Origin: CAZSXS01 sp964611385
GTDB taxonomy: Bacteria; Bacillota; Clostridia; Lachnospirales; CAYPQA01
NCBI GenBank assembly: GCA_964611385.1
Contig: CAZSXS010000005.1
Location: 1-64,000, forward strand
Direction: 5' to 3'
DNA: 64,000 nucleotides
Below are positions 1 through 8,906 of the stretch, in pieces. A program made the translations under genes and the position numbers. Below the pieces are notes generated by a model, which was not told where the DNA came from, did no database searches, and was given only the letters and a program-made list of their open reading frames with translations. Position 1 is the first letter of the stretch; the number at the start of each line of letters is the position of its first letter.

Positions 1-112
1 AGATTATATCGCTTTCGGGGGCATTCTTAAATGTGTCCTTGGGTTTACGCTTACAGGAATGGCTTATTTTTTCTTTCAAATTATGAATATTATCAGCAGA
101 CCTTTCTTTGTT

Positions 113-1915
113 TTACTTAAAATTATCTGTATAGAAATGAGCCTGCATATTATATAATTCCGCGTATAATCCTTTTTTTTCTATTAGAGTGTTGTGATTA
201 CCATACTCAACGATTTTACCATTTTCAAATACAGCTATAGCATCGGAAAAACGACAACTTGACAATCTATGTGAAATGTAAATTGCAGTTTGTTTTTTTG
301 TGATTTTATTAAAATTAGACAAGATCTCAAATTCTGCACGAGGGTCTAATGCGGCAGTGGGTTCATCCAAAATAATAACATCACCATTTTTATATAACGC
401 TCTGGCTGTTGCAAGCTTTTGCCCTTCACCACCAGATAGTTCTATTCCTTTTTCATCATATATGTAATAAAGGTAAGTATCGATTCCTTTTAATTCCTTT
501 TCAAAACGTGTTTTCAATCCAACCTTATCTATAGTTTCCCATATTATATGTTCTTGTTCTGAAATCGACGATGACAACATGGTAATATTTTCTCTTATTG
601 TAAATGCATATAGATTAAAATCTTGAAAGATTACAGAAAATATCTTTTGATATTCGGAATATTCTATATCTTTAATATTGATATCATTCAAATAAATGTT
701 TCCTTCCGTAGGATCACAAAGCCTGGTGAGTAACTTAACAAAAGTCGTTTTACCTGAGCCGTTTTCTCCTACTAAAGATAAACAAGTATTCTTTGATATG
801 GTAATATTTATATCTTTTAAAGCATAATGGTCTTGATTAGGATACATAAAGCTAACATGCTCAAACCGAATTAACATATTATCTAGCTCTGGTAACTGAC
901 AATAACTTTTTTTGAATTCTGAAGTGATTCCGATGAATTCAAAATAGTCCTTTAAATATCTGCCACTATTATCTATATCGGCAAAAGATGAAAGTAGATT
1001 GCTCATGTAATCTTTAAATTGGCGCATTGCGTTACCATACAATGTAAAATTACCTATATTAATTAACCTGCCAACCAATAATTTATATCCCAAATAAATA
1101 TATATTGACATTTCAAGGATGAAATTCATAACCGTTCCGATGCTGTTTATATTTCGGTTGAGGTTATATGTTTTTTTTAATATATTCAATGTATCATTAT
1201 ATAAAGATTTATATCTCGATAGCAGTTTATCTTTCATATTAAATAGTCGCACTTCTTTAGCTGTTGAATAATTAGTGCTTAAACCGACATAATATCCTAT
1301 TTTTCTGTTAATAGGAATCATTTCTTCATCGGTGTTATATTTATGTTTTTTACCGATATAGGACATCATTCCATTTACAATTATAAGCAAAAGCGTTATC
1401 AAAAGTATAAATATATCAACCTGAGAAAGGATGGCTACCATACCGCATATAACAATTAAACTAGCTGTTATACTTTTAAAACTTACTATTAATGCTGTAA
1501 ATGCTCCGTTATCTAATGCCTTGGTTGCCAATTCTTTCTTTTCCAAAATCTTTGCATCTAATAATTTCTGATAATCAATATCAAGACATTTTTCAAGAAT
1601 ATGAGTATACAATTTTTGACCAATAAGATTTCCTTTGATATTATTATAATTATTAATATATAAGTTTGATAAGCTTAATACAAGCCACGCTATTAAAAAC
1701 ATACCTACCTTTACTACATATTGCTTATAACTACTTCCGTCTGTGAAAGCGTTAATTGCGTAAGTAATCAAATACATATTAACAAATGGTAAAATTGAAA
1801 CAATAGCAATTTCAATCATTGAAGTTATAAAAAATATTTTGTCGGATTTCCATAATATTTTTAACATTTGCATTAGATGCACTATGCGCTCTTTAAATTT
1901 ATTTGATTTGCTCAT
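113..1915 (-). CDS. ABC exporter, fused permease and ATPase
   Basis: A 600-residue half-transporter. The N-terminal ~330 residues hold several long hydrophobic segments (type I exporter membrane domain). The ATPase part has Walker A GENGSGKTT at residues 383-391, Q-loop Gln 431, signature LSGGE at 493-497 (E in place of the usual Q), Walker B VIILDE at 513-518 and the H-loop His 549. All catalytic parts are present, so it should hydrolyse ATP; as a half-transporter it would work as a homodimer or with an unseen partner. The ATG follows AAAGGGAG. Such stand-alone exporters move peptides, lipids or drugs; nothing here shows the cargo. The gene is clearly richer in A and T than the DNA after position 2200, which suggests acquisition. 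Family is sure, substrate unknown. Confidence 0.9.
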   Translation of the reverse strand: MSKSNKFKERIVHLMQMLKILWKSDKIFFITSMIEIAIVSILPFVNMYLITYAINAFTDGSSYKQYVVKVGMFLIAWLVLSLSNLYINNYNNIKGNLIGQKLYTHILEKCLDIDYQKLLDAKILEKKELATKALDNGAFTALIVSFKSITASLIVICGMVAILSQVDIFILLITLLLIIVNGMMSYIGKKHKYNTDEEMIPINRKIGYYVGLSTNYSTAKEVRLFNMKDKLLSRYKSLYNDTLNILKKTYNLNRNINSIGTVMNFILEMSIYIYLGYKLLVGRLINIGNFTLYGNAMRQFKDYMSNLLSSFADIDNSGRYLKDYFEFIGITSEFKKSYCQLPELDNMLIRFEHVSFMYPNQDHYALKDINITISKNTCLSLVGENGSGKTTFVKLLTRLCDPTEGNIYLNDINIKDIEYSEYQKIFSVIFQDFNLYAFTIRENITMLSSSISEQEHIIWETIDKVGLKTRFEKELKGIDTYLYYIYDEKGIELSGGEGQKLATARALYKNGDVIILDEPTAALDPRAEFEILSNFNKITKKQTAIYISHRLSSCRFSDAIAVFENGKIVEYGNHNTLIEKKGLYAELYNMQAHFYTDNFK

Positions 1916-1956
1916 ATGGAGACTCCCTTTTAGTTATATATCAAAATATTCGTTAA

Positions 1957-2085
1957 TCACATATTATATGTTCGGTAATAATGAATGACTGAATTTTTGA
2001 GCCAACCCCACAACTCCTCAATCATATTGAAGTTGGGACTATAAGGTGGTAAAAATTTAAGGGTTAGTCTTGATTTGTTTTCTTC
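1957..2085 (-). pseudogene. IS630-family transposase, C-terminal remnant
   Basis: Reading the minus strand gives ~42 open codons containing LKFLPPYSPNFNMIEELW. This is the signature of the last catalytic block of IS630/Tc1-like DDE transposases, where the Glu after Asn-x-Ile is the third acidic catalytic residue. Everything upstream of this block is missing: the frame is closed by a stop at 2086-2088, just before a perfect hairpin. It is too short to be active and is read as insertion-sequence debris between the ABC exporter and the tRNA. Motif match is strong; the exact ends of the remnant are uncertain. Confidence 0.8.
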
Positions 2086-2098
2086 TCACGGATACGAC

Positions 2099-2130
2099 GA
2101 AAGCTGTCAAATTTGCATTTGACAGCTTTC
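2099..2130. repeat. perfect 14-bp inverted repeat
   Basis: GAAAGCTGTCAAAT at 2099-2112 and its exact complement at 2117-2130 are separated by the 4-base loop TTGC. It lies just past the 3' end of the tRNA gene on the minus strand, after a run of six T on that strand. The T run comes before the stem, so it is not a classic terminator. It may be an insertion-sequence end or a tRNA 3' processing or stop structure. Confidence 0.7.
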
Positions 2131-2142
2131 ACTAAAAAATGA

Positions 2143-2218
<76 letters not shown>

Positions 2219-2228
2219 ATGTACCCTT

Positions 2229-2257
2229 ATTCTAACATAGATGTGGGAAATTTTCAA
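2229..2257 (-). promoter_or_regulatory. sigma-A promoter for tRNA-Arg
   Basis: On the minus strand TTGAAA (-35) and TAGAAT (-10) are separated by 17 bases, ending about 10 bases before the tRNA 5' end. Confidence 0.65.
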
Positions 2258-2294
2258 GACAAAATTTTATGAGAAAAGATGAAGAGGAAAGTTT

Positions 2295-2324
2295 TTGACA
2301 ATCCGCTACACGAACTAATAAGAT
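2295..2324 (+). promoter_or_regulatory. candidate promoter for the SGNH/URO-D pair
   Basis: TTGACA and TAAGAT separated by 18 bases, about 50 bases before the ATG of the SGNH hydrolase gene. Confidence 0.5.
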
Positions 2325-2376
2325 CAAGTCAGGCCTATCACCTATACTGAGTATTAGCAAAGATTGGAGGAATACC

Positions 2377-3408
2377 ATGCAATTTGAAAATGTTTCATTT
2401 TTGAACCTTGGCGCAATTGAAACGATGCGGGGTTTTGAGGAGAACGCTTTGGTTCGGATCCCCATGTCAGTGCGGAACCGTTTAAATGAGAGAGCCCGCT
2501 TCATAGGGATGGACTCGACGGGCATAGAGGCTCAGTTTGTGACGGATGCCCCGAACATTGACCTGACAGTCACGGCAAAAAAGCCGGAATTCAGTCCCAG
2601 AGGACTTATCAGAATTTTCAAAGGGAATTTTCAGGTTCAGGTTTTGGAACTGGAACCAGGGATTACACATTCTTTTCGTCTGAATCCACCAGCAAATTTT
2701 TCCTTGGTCAATGAAAAGCTATTGAAGCAAGGTGGCTATTCGCCTGATGTGTGGCGTGTCGTCTTTGACCGTTTTTCAGCGGTGTTGCATGAGATTAATA
2801 CCCACGGGCATTCGCTGCACCAGCCTGAGAAAGATCAGCTGCCTGCCTTGAACTGGCTGGCCTACGGCTCGTCCATTACCAACTCCAATTTGGATGGATA
2901 TCCCCACTTTGCAGCCGCAAAGCTACGGGCTCAAGTGCAAAACAAGGGCTTGAGTGGGGCTTGCCATATCGAAAAGGAAATGGTGGACTATCTGATTGAC
3001 GACTGTCACTTTGATTGCATTACCTGTGAGCTTGGCGTGAATATGAGAGAAAGCTTTAGCCCAGAGGAATTTGAAGAAAGAGCCTCTTACTTAATCCAAA
3101 GACTTGTGACCCTTCAAAAGCCAGCTTTGATCATCAGCACCTTTCCCAATTATTATACGGAGGGTTACAACCTAGCACCCAATCCTATAACAGAGGTGGA
3201 GAAGCGCTACAATGAAGTTCTGGCTAAACTGGTTGAAGAAGCCAATTCAAGCTACATCCGACTGATTCATGGGTCGGAGCTTCTAAACGACAGCTACGGC
3301 TTGAGCGGAGATCTGCTGCACCCAAGTGCATACGGACACGCGATCATAGGTACTAACTTGGCCGAAGTGCTGCGCTCCTTTCTTCAAGACTTGGGAATAA
3401 AAGGGTGA
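2377..3408 (+). CDS. SGNH/GDSL-type esterase with N-terminal beta domain
   Basis: 343 residues. About the first 150 look like a beta-rich accessory domain, followed by an SGNH hydrolase fold: block I YGSSIT with candidate nucleophile Ser 166, block III-type GVN, and block V DLLHPSAYGH with catalytic Asp 312 and His 315. Enzymes of this layout deacetylate or de-esterify carbohydrates. There is no signal peptide, so it acts in the cytoplasm. The ATG is preceded by GGAGG. It is followed after 114 bases by a URO-D-family gene on the same strand. Esterase fold is well supported; the ester substrate is not known. Confidence 0.85.
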   Translation: MQFENVSFLNLGAIETMRGFEENALVRIPMSVRNRLNERARFIGMDSTGIEAQFVTDAPNIDLTVTAKKPEFSPRGLIRIFKGNFQVQVLELEPGITHSFRLNPPANFSLVNEKLLKQGGYSPDVWRVVFDRFSAVLHEINTHGHSLHQPEKDQLPALNWLAYGSSITNSNLDGYPHFAAAKLRAQVQNKGLSGACHIEKEMVDYLIDDCHFDCITCELGVNMRESFSPEEFEERASYLIQRLVTLQKPALIISTFPNYYTEGYNLAPNPITEVEKRYNEVLAKLVEEANSSYIRLIHGSELLNDSYGLSGDLLHPSAYGHAIIGTNLAEVLRSFLQDLGIKG

Positions 3409-3522
3409 AATGTTTTTAGCAACCAAGAACGCTTGCGCGAGCCCATGCGGGATTTCATTGGCATTCTGTGCATCGTGAAGCATGAGCAAAAATATACTAA
3501 ATTTATATGAGGAGGAAAATTG

Positions 3523-4581
3523 ATGTCATTAGCAGATGGAATGGCAGCCCTACGCTTGGAGATGCCGGGCCGGGTGCCCAGAACAGAGTATTCGGCAGGT
3601 TCCCACTGGGAACTGATTAAAGCTGTTACGGGAATTGATGTTCATTATCAATCCACAGCTGAGGTGAAGGGGGAAGCCTATAGAGCCTTTATTAAGGCCT
3701 GGAATTACGATTTTCATTGGTGCACAAACATTGCCAATCCTCATTTAGGCGATTACTATACGGACATGGGTCATGCCGTTTACGAAGCCGGAGGAACCGA
3801 CTATCGCTCAGCTAAAGAAAGCTACTTTAAATGCGAAGAGGATGTACTGGGCTTTGATGCTCTGGAAAAGCTTGGGAAGAAGGATCACGCGGAGAGCGTA
3901 CGGTATTTTAATGAGGAATACGATCATAATTGTGCCAACAATCCTGACGGAGTCAATATGGTGGGTGTTTATATCACCTGCATATCTGGGTTGATAGACC
4001 TTTTCGGCTGGGACTTGCTGCTTGCCACTGCCGGAATGGATGCGGAGGGCTTCGGTCAGGTCACGAACCGCTATGCCCAATGGATTCTGCAATACTTTGA
4101 GGCTCTGGCGGAAAGTAAGTCGGAGGTCGTGATGGTACATGACGATATCGTGTGGACCTCAGGCGCTTTCTTGCATCCGGATTGGTACCGCACCTACATA
4201 TTCCCCAATTATAAGAAATACTTTGCGCCCCTTCGTGAGGCTAAAAAAATCATCATGTTTACCTCAGACGGCACCTATACCGAGTTTATAGACGATATCG
4301 CTGCCTGTGGGGTTAACGGCTTTGTTATGGAGCCCACCACGGATATGAAGTACATTGCCGAAAAGTATGGCAAGACCCATGCTTTTATCGGCAACGCCGA
4401 CACTCGAATCCTGCTGGAAGGAAGCAAGGAGGACATTGAGAATGAAGTTAAACGCTGCATGGACATTGGTAAAAAGTGCCCCGGCTTCTTCATGGCTGTA
4501 GGGAACCATATCCCCTCCAATACGCCGGTTGAAAATGCGCTGTGGTATAATGATTGTTATGAGAAGATGAGTAAGAGGTGA
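3523..4581 (+). CDS. uroporphyrinogen decarboxylase (URO-D) family protein
   Basis: 352 residues from the ATG at 3523, chosen because GGAGG sits 7 bases upstream; an in-frame TTG directly before it is too close. The fold family is shown by the C-terminal segment FIGNADTRILLEG, matching the conserved G-N-x-D block of URO-D proteins, and by TSDGTYTEFIDDIAACGVNG, typical of URO-D-like methyltransferases. No other heme genes are near, so true heme synthesis is unlikely. Relatives include corrinoid-dependent methyltransferases and many uncharacterised sugar-locus proteins. The SGNH neighbour suggests a sugar or methyl ester/ether pathway. No corrinoid protein is seen nearby. Confidence 0.8.
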   Translation: MSLADGMAALRLEMPGRVPRTEYSAGSHWELIKAVTGIDVHYQSTAEVKGEAYRAFIKAWNYDFHWCTNIANPHLGDYYTDMGHAVYEAGGTDYRSAKESYFKCEEDVLGFDALEKLGKKDHAESVRYFNEEYDHNCANNPDGVNMVGVYITCISGLIDLFGWDLLLATAGMDAEGFGQVTNRYAQWILQYFEALAESKSEVVMVHDDIVWTSGAFLHPDWYRTYIFPNYKKYFAPLREAKKIIMFTSDGTYTEFIDDIAACGVNGFVMEPTTDMKYIAEKYGKTHAFIGNADTRILLEGSKEDIENEVKRCMDIGKKCPGFFMAVGNHIPSNTPVENALWYNDCYEKMSKR

Positions 4582-4650
4582 GGAACTTTCATTATTCAAA
4601 GACATCAAATTGAGAAGGGTTGAAGATCAAGAGGCCTCCGCTTGGTTCCT

Positions 4651-4751
4651 ATACTCAGTCTCTTAAGCATTTACCAAGCCACCATCCTTCAACCCGGATA
4701 AATTCTATTGTTTTAGGCGGCGACTTTGCAAAGCTGAACTTGACTGAGTAT
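4651..4751 (-). repeat. intergenic ~100-bp repeat, copy A
   Basis: Bounded by ATACTCAGTC and GACTGAGTAT terminal inverted repeats. The interior contains AGCTTTGCAAAG, GCCGCC and GGTGGC blocks that can pair into a long imperfect hairpin. The same unit recurs at 11140, 33628, 35258 and 42478. Orientation is given relative to copy B as plus. Confidence 0.85.
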
Positions 4752-4779
4752 AGAGAGCTAAGCGGATGAGATGTGCCAA

Positions 4780-7296
4780 TTAAGAAGATAATAACTTTAA
4801 AACCATTTGTTGATTATTGTTTGCTTGTGATAGCATTGACATAGAAACATTTTCTAACACATCACATTTGAGTTTTTGCATGAGTTCTTTTGCCATATCT
4901 GCATCACGAAATTGGCTTTCAGAATAGGACAAGCAGATGCTGCTTGTGCTAACACTTGTGGCAGCCATATCAAGCGCATTATAGTAGGAACCGTATTTTG
5001 CTCTTTCTCTTGAAATTTGGCTTGCAGCATGATCTACAAGGTTTAGTAGCTCAGTTGAGGCTTCCCATGACAGCACATTGATTGGTTTGATGATTGCACT
5101 TTTAAATAGTTCGTCTGCGGATACTTTGCTTTGTGTTAATATTTTTCCTTGATAGGCATTTGGCCCCGATTGAATATACAGTTTAGAGATTGCATATTCT
5201 GTTTCAAGAAATTCCTGTTGTCTCTTCCTTATTTCTGTTTCTGATATGGTTCTACTTTGCAGCAGTTCAGCTTCAATGATCAATCCCTTTGTTGATCTGC
5301 CGCCGGGTTCGTATATCGCTTTGCATGTTGTAAATCTTATAACATTGCCGTTCCCTAAGTCCATATCCGGCATGGGCATTAAATTGACTTCGATGTCTTT
5401 ATATGCAAATGTGTTACTACTTAGGCTGCCGTGTATCCATAGATCGCTGTCTCCGTTATTTGTAGATGAAGCAACAAATATAAAATTATCAGGATCGTTC
5501 GGGTCAACCACAAGAAATGGTTTGCTGTCGATTTTATTATTTGCGGGATCTGTTGTTGAATCTATCGTTTTTGAACTTTTTATTGTGCCTCCAGAAAGGA
5601 ATAGGTCGATTGTATCAATGACGATATCACCTGATCGATTGGTAGCGGCACTAATAGTGCCATCAGCATTTTCAATTATGGAGTAATAATTGTTGCTGTA
5701 GGTTTTTGAACTGTAAGTCCACGCTGACGGATCATACAAAACAAATTCATTCCCAAATGATACTAAGTATTCACCACTGCCCAATAATAAGATATTTGAT
5801 CGATCAAAACGGGTATTAGTATAATCCTTGATGCCGTGCGTTTGAGAGCTAATCAGATTAAAGTTCGAATCTAGTGTTGCCGTCCAGTTTGTGTAACCGG
5901 CACCGGAAGGATTATTCGTAAAACCGGATATAAGGTAAGCCGGATCACCCGGATTCCCCGTAGAACCAGACAATTCTACAATGCCGGTTATTAAATCCCT
6001 ATACATGCCTGTATTACCAGGGCTGCTTATTTCATGAGTGTCAACCAGTGTGCCATTATCGCTAAAAACAGAAATGATTCCTTCTCCATTCCTGTTTGCT
6101 CCTACAGCTAAAACTTCACCGCCATTATTTTGAATAACATTGTAGAAATATTGAAAATCAGACTCAATAAAATATTGGCTGCCTGGAGGACTATTAGGAT
6201 CAACGATTGTACCCCTATTGATATCTATAACCTGACCATCTCTATCTAGCAGAACTGCAAATCCATAACAATTGGCTTCACAACCGCCAACAACGAAATG
6301 ATTTCCGTTGGCCAACTGAATAATCTGCGTTGGGGTGGTTGAAGCATGACCTGGTGGCCCCTCTAAACCAACGTTTTGTATAATGTTGCCTGTATTATCG
6401 AAGGTGGTAATTTCAATAAAGTTATTACTGCCTTGTTGTCCCCTTGATGCTGTGACTATACTACTAACGTTACCACCAGCATCAGTTGAGATCACGACTG
6501 CTCCTGGGCGTGTGTCACGTGTGCCTGATTCAAAAATGAAATCTATTTCATAAATTTCGGTTAAATTTGGGGGAGCAACAATTTCAGTTTCTATATTATT
6601 GATTGTGCGGCCCATGTCTTCAACAGTTGTAATCACTTTCTCAGGGGTGCCCAAAGTATCTATTGCATAGGTAAAATCAAGTGGTACGCTAACAGCAGGG
6701 TTTGAATTAAAACTCATATTCACTGATTCAAGATGGGGGCTAGCATCGCTTATGGGTTCTGATAAAACTTTATTTATATTGGCATTCTGGTTAAACCTAA
6801 TTGTTTCCGTTCTATTTACCACATTAACTTCAGCAATTTCTCTAAATGAAATTTTATGAGTAAAATCATTTAGATCATAGTCTCCATCTAACATGTAGAT
6901 ATTATTATAGTTAGTCCGCTTAGCAATTGAATTGATTTTGTCATATAAATCATCGATTTCTTTTTGAATAATCTGTCGATCTTGATCCGTATTTGTGTCA
7001 TTCAGTGCTTGTATCGTGAGCTCTTTTATGCGGTGTAAACCATCGTGTATGTTTTGTAGTGCTCCATCTGCAACCGTGCAAAGGTCTTTGGCTTCTTCCA
7101 TGTTTTTTTCTGCCATATCAAGTCCACGTATTTGTGCGCGCATTTTTTCAGAAATAGCTAAGCCAGCTACATCATCCGCCGCACGATTAAGCTTTTGACC
7201 CGAAGCCAATCTTTCAGCATGCTTTGACTTTGTAGCATTAACTCTCTTCATGTTGTTTACTGAGCTGAGACCTAATAGATTGCTGTTTAATACCAT
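4780..7296 (-). CDS. giant flagellin with propeller-like central domain
   Basis: 838 residues, two to three times the usual flagellin. Residues 1 to ~140 are a standard flagellin N-terminus (MVLNSNLLGLSSVNNMKRVN, then ERLASGQKLNRAADDVAGLA). The last ~95 are a standard C-terminus ending MLSQANNNQQMVLKLLSS. These form the D0/D1 core that polymerises into the filament. The ~600 residues between are unusual: they show five or more ~50-60-residue units of the type G-[E/N]-x-[Y/F]-L/V-V-x-G followed by a D-x-x-G turn, as in delta-60 or beta-propeller repeats. This part would project from the filament surface. RBS AGGGAG precedes the ATG. No other flagellar genes are in the window. Flagellin identity is certain; the propeller reading is inference. 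Confidence 0.93.
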   Translation of the reverse strand: MVLNSNLLGLSSVNNMKRVNATKSKHAERLASGQKLNRAADDVAGLAISEKMRAQIRGLDMAEKNMEEAKDLCTVADGALQNIHDGLHRIKELTIQALNDTNTDQDRQIIQKEIDDLYDKINSIAKRTNYNNIYMLDGDYDLNDFTHKISFREIAEVNVVNRTETIRFNQNANINKVLSEPISDASPHLESVNMSFNSNPAVSVPLDFTYAIDTLGTPEKVITTVEDMGRTINNIETEIVAPPNLTEIYEIDFIFESGTRDTRPGAVVISTDAGGNVSSIVTASRGQQGSNNFIEITTFDNTGNIIQNVGLEGPPGHASTTPTQIIQLANGNHFVVGGCEANCYGFAVLLDRDGQVIDINRGTIVDPNSPPGSQYFIESDFQYFYNVIQNNGGEVLAVGANRNGEGIISVFSDNGTLVDTHEISSPGNTGMYRDLITGIVELSGSTGNPGDPAYLISGFTNNPSGAGYTNWTATLDSNFNLISSQTHGIKDYTNTRFDRSNILLLGSGEYLVSFGNEFVLYDPSAWTYSSKTYSNNYYSIIENADGTISAATNRSGDIVIDTIDLFLSGGTIKSSKTIDSTTDPANNKIDSKPFLVVDPNDPDNFIFVASSTNNGDSDLWIHGSLSSNTFAYKDIEVNLMPMPDMDLGNGNVIRFTTCKAIYEPGGRSTKGLIIEAELLQSRTISETEIRKRQQEFLETEYAISKLYIQSGPNAYQGKILTQSKVSADELFKSAIIKPINVLSWEASTELLNLVDHAASQISRERAKYGSYYNALDMAATSVSTSSICLSYSESQFRDADMAKELMQKLKCDVLENVSMSMLSQANNNQQMVLKLLSS

Positions 7297-7511
7297 TTCA
7301 TCATCTCCCTAATGTTGGCTACTTCTATAACCCTAACGAATGTTACAGTTTAAGAAAAAACACCTGAAAATTAAGCTCTAAACATAAGTTTTAAAATTAA
7401 ACTGATGGAGCAGATTTTCGACAGCCAAGGAGGCTTGCCCCGCACAAGTACTTGTTAAGAATGGGCACAAAGATGAATGCCGAACATACACCCCCAAAAA
7501 ATAGTCGGCTA

Positions 7512-8906
7512 CTAAACTAATAAGTTCAGAGCGCAAACCGTCTCTACCTCCGCCGTCTGTGCAAACATATCCACAGGCTGACAGCTTTCGATCTGGTATC
7601 CATATTCTTTTAAAATCCCTGCATCCCTGGCTAGAGTAGCTGGATCACAGGACACATAGATTATTTTTTGAATTTTCATTTCCCCAATGGCAGTTAGCAG
7701 TGACTTTTCACAGCCCTTTCGGGGCGGATCTAACACAATCAAGCTCGGAGCTTCAGCACCGCAAGCCTCCAAAAGCTTCGGTACCTCAACCTCCGACAGT
7801 CCGCAGATAAACTCTGTGTTTGTTATTCTATTCAGCTCTGCGTTTTCTTTGGCGCAAAGAACGGCTTCCTCTACACATTCTATTCCGTATACCTTCTTTG
7901 CAGACTCTGCCAAATATAAAGATATGGTTCCGATGCCGCAGTAAGCATCAATGACCGTATCTTTTTTTGTTATCCCAGAGAGTGAAAGAATCAGGTCGTA
8001 CATTTTTTCCGTTTGCTGAGGGTTTACTTGAAAAAACGAAAGAGGGGATAGCTTAAATTGTAAGCGTCCCAGCTCTTCCATGATATACTCCCGGCCAAAG
8101 AGAAGTCGGTTTTCCTCTCCCAGGATTACATTCGATTGAAGCTTGTTTTTGTTCAGCACAAGGCTTTTGATTTCAGGGAAGGCTGCCAACTTTTCGATCA
8201 ACCGCTCTGCCTTCGGAAGGCTGTCTCCATTAATAACCAGTACTAAACCTACTTCCCCAGTGCGAAAGCCTGTGCGGATGATTAAATGGCGGACAAGGCC
8301 TCTATGCGTGGCCTCATCATACAAAGAGATTCCTTCCTCCCTGATAAAGTCCAGAACCAATGCGCTAACATCTGCACTTTTCCTGTGCTGAATCCGGCAT
8401 TGCTTGACCGGCACCAGTTGATGGCTTCGTGCAGAATAAAATCCCATGGTCGGCAGGGCTTCTGGTACTTTCCCTTGAAACAGAGCATCAGCGCTTTTTT
8501 CATAGCCCAAAGGAAAGGCGGCCTTATTCCTGTAAAAATAAGGCTCCTCCATCCCGATGGGTTCTGATACATCCACCTCAAGGCCACCAATCCGTTTCAA
8601 AGCTTGCTTTACCTTGTTTTGCTTGAAACGTAGTTGTTCTTCGTAGCGCATATGCTGCAACGAACAACCCCCACATTTGTGAAAAACGTCACAAGGGGGG
8701 CTAGTCCGTTGAGGCGAGGGCTCCAGGATGGAGATCAGCTTGCCGAAGCCGTAGGTTTTCTTAAGCTTGACAACTCGCATTTCTATGGTTTCGCCCACCA
8801 GAGCTCCCTCTACAAAAAAGGGAAAGTCCTCATAGCGCCCAACGCCTTGGCCTTCGTTGCCGTAGGAGTGAATGGTGATTTCTAAATGCTGATTCTTTTT
8901 GATCAC
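7512..8906 (-). CDS. rlmCD: 23S rRNA (uracil-5-)-methyltransferase, RlmD/RlmCD type
   Basis: 464 residues. An N-terminal TRAM RNA-binding domain (to ~60) is followed by a 4Fe-4S cluster motif CDVFHKCGGC, the SAM-binding block DAYCGIGTISLYLA, the DPPRKGCE motif and the catalytic YVSCDPATLARD, whose Cys attacks uracil C6. It makes 5-methyluridine in 23S rRNA; in Firmicutes one enzyme of this type usually serves both U747 and U1939. The start is a GTG that overlaps the tkt stop codon (GTGA) and has no good ribosome binding site of its own, so its translation is probably coupled to tkt. Position specificity is not readable from sequence. Confidence 0.9.
   Translation of the reverse strand: MIKKNQHLEITIHSYGNEGQGVGRYEDFPFFVEGALVGETIEMRVVKLKKTYGFGKLISILEPSPQRTSPPCDVFHKCGGCSLQHMRYEEQLRFKQNKVKQALKRIGGLEVDVSEPIGMEEPYFYRNKAAFPLGYEKSADALFQGKVPEALPTMGFYSARSHQLVPVKQCRIQHRKSADVSALVLDFIREEGISLYDEATHRGLVRHLIIRTGFRTGEVGLVLVINGDSLPKAERLIEKLAAFPEIKSLVLNKNKLQSNVILGEENRLLFGREYIMEELGRLQFKLSPLSFFQVNPQQTEKMYDLILSLSGITKKDTVIDAYCGIGTISLYLAESAKKVYGIECVEEAVLCAKENAELNRITNTEFICGLSEVEVPKLLEACGAEAPSLIVLDPPRKGCEKSLLTAIGEMKIQKIIYVSCDPATLARDAGILKEYGYQIESCQPVDMFAQTAEVETVCALNLLV

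Noticed and set aside
2..157. Open plus-strand frame from the window edge, 51 hydrophobic codons
   Set aside because: It overlaps the convergent ABC exporter gene, has no family resemblance, and AT-rich DNA gives such short frames by chance. It could be the tail of a gene to the left but cannot be supported.
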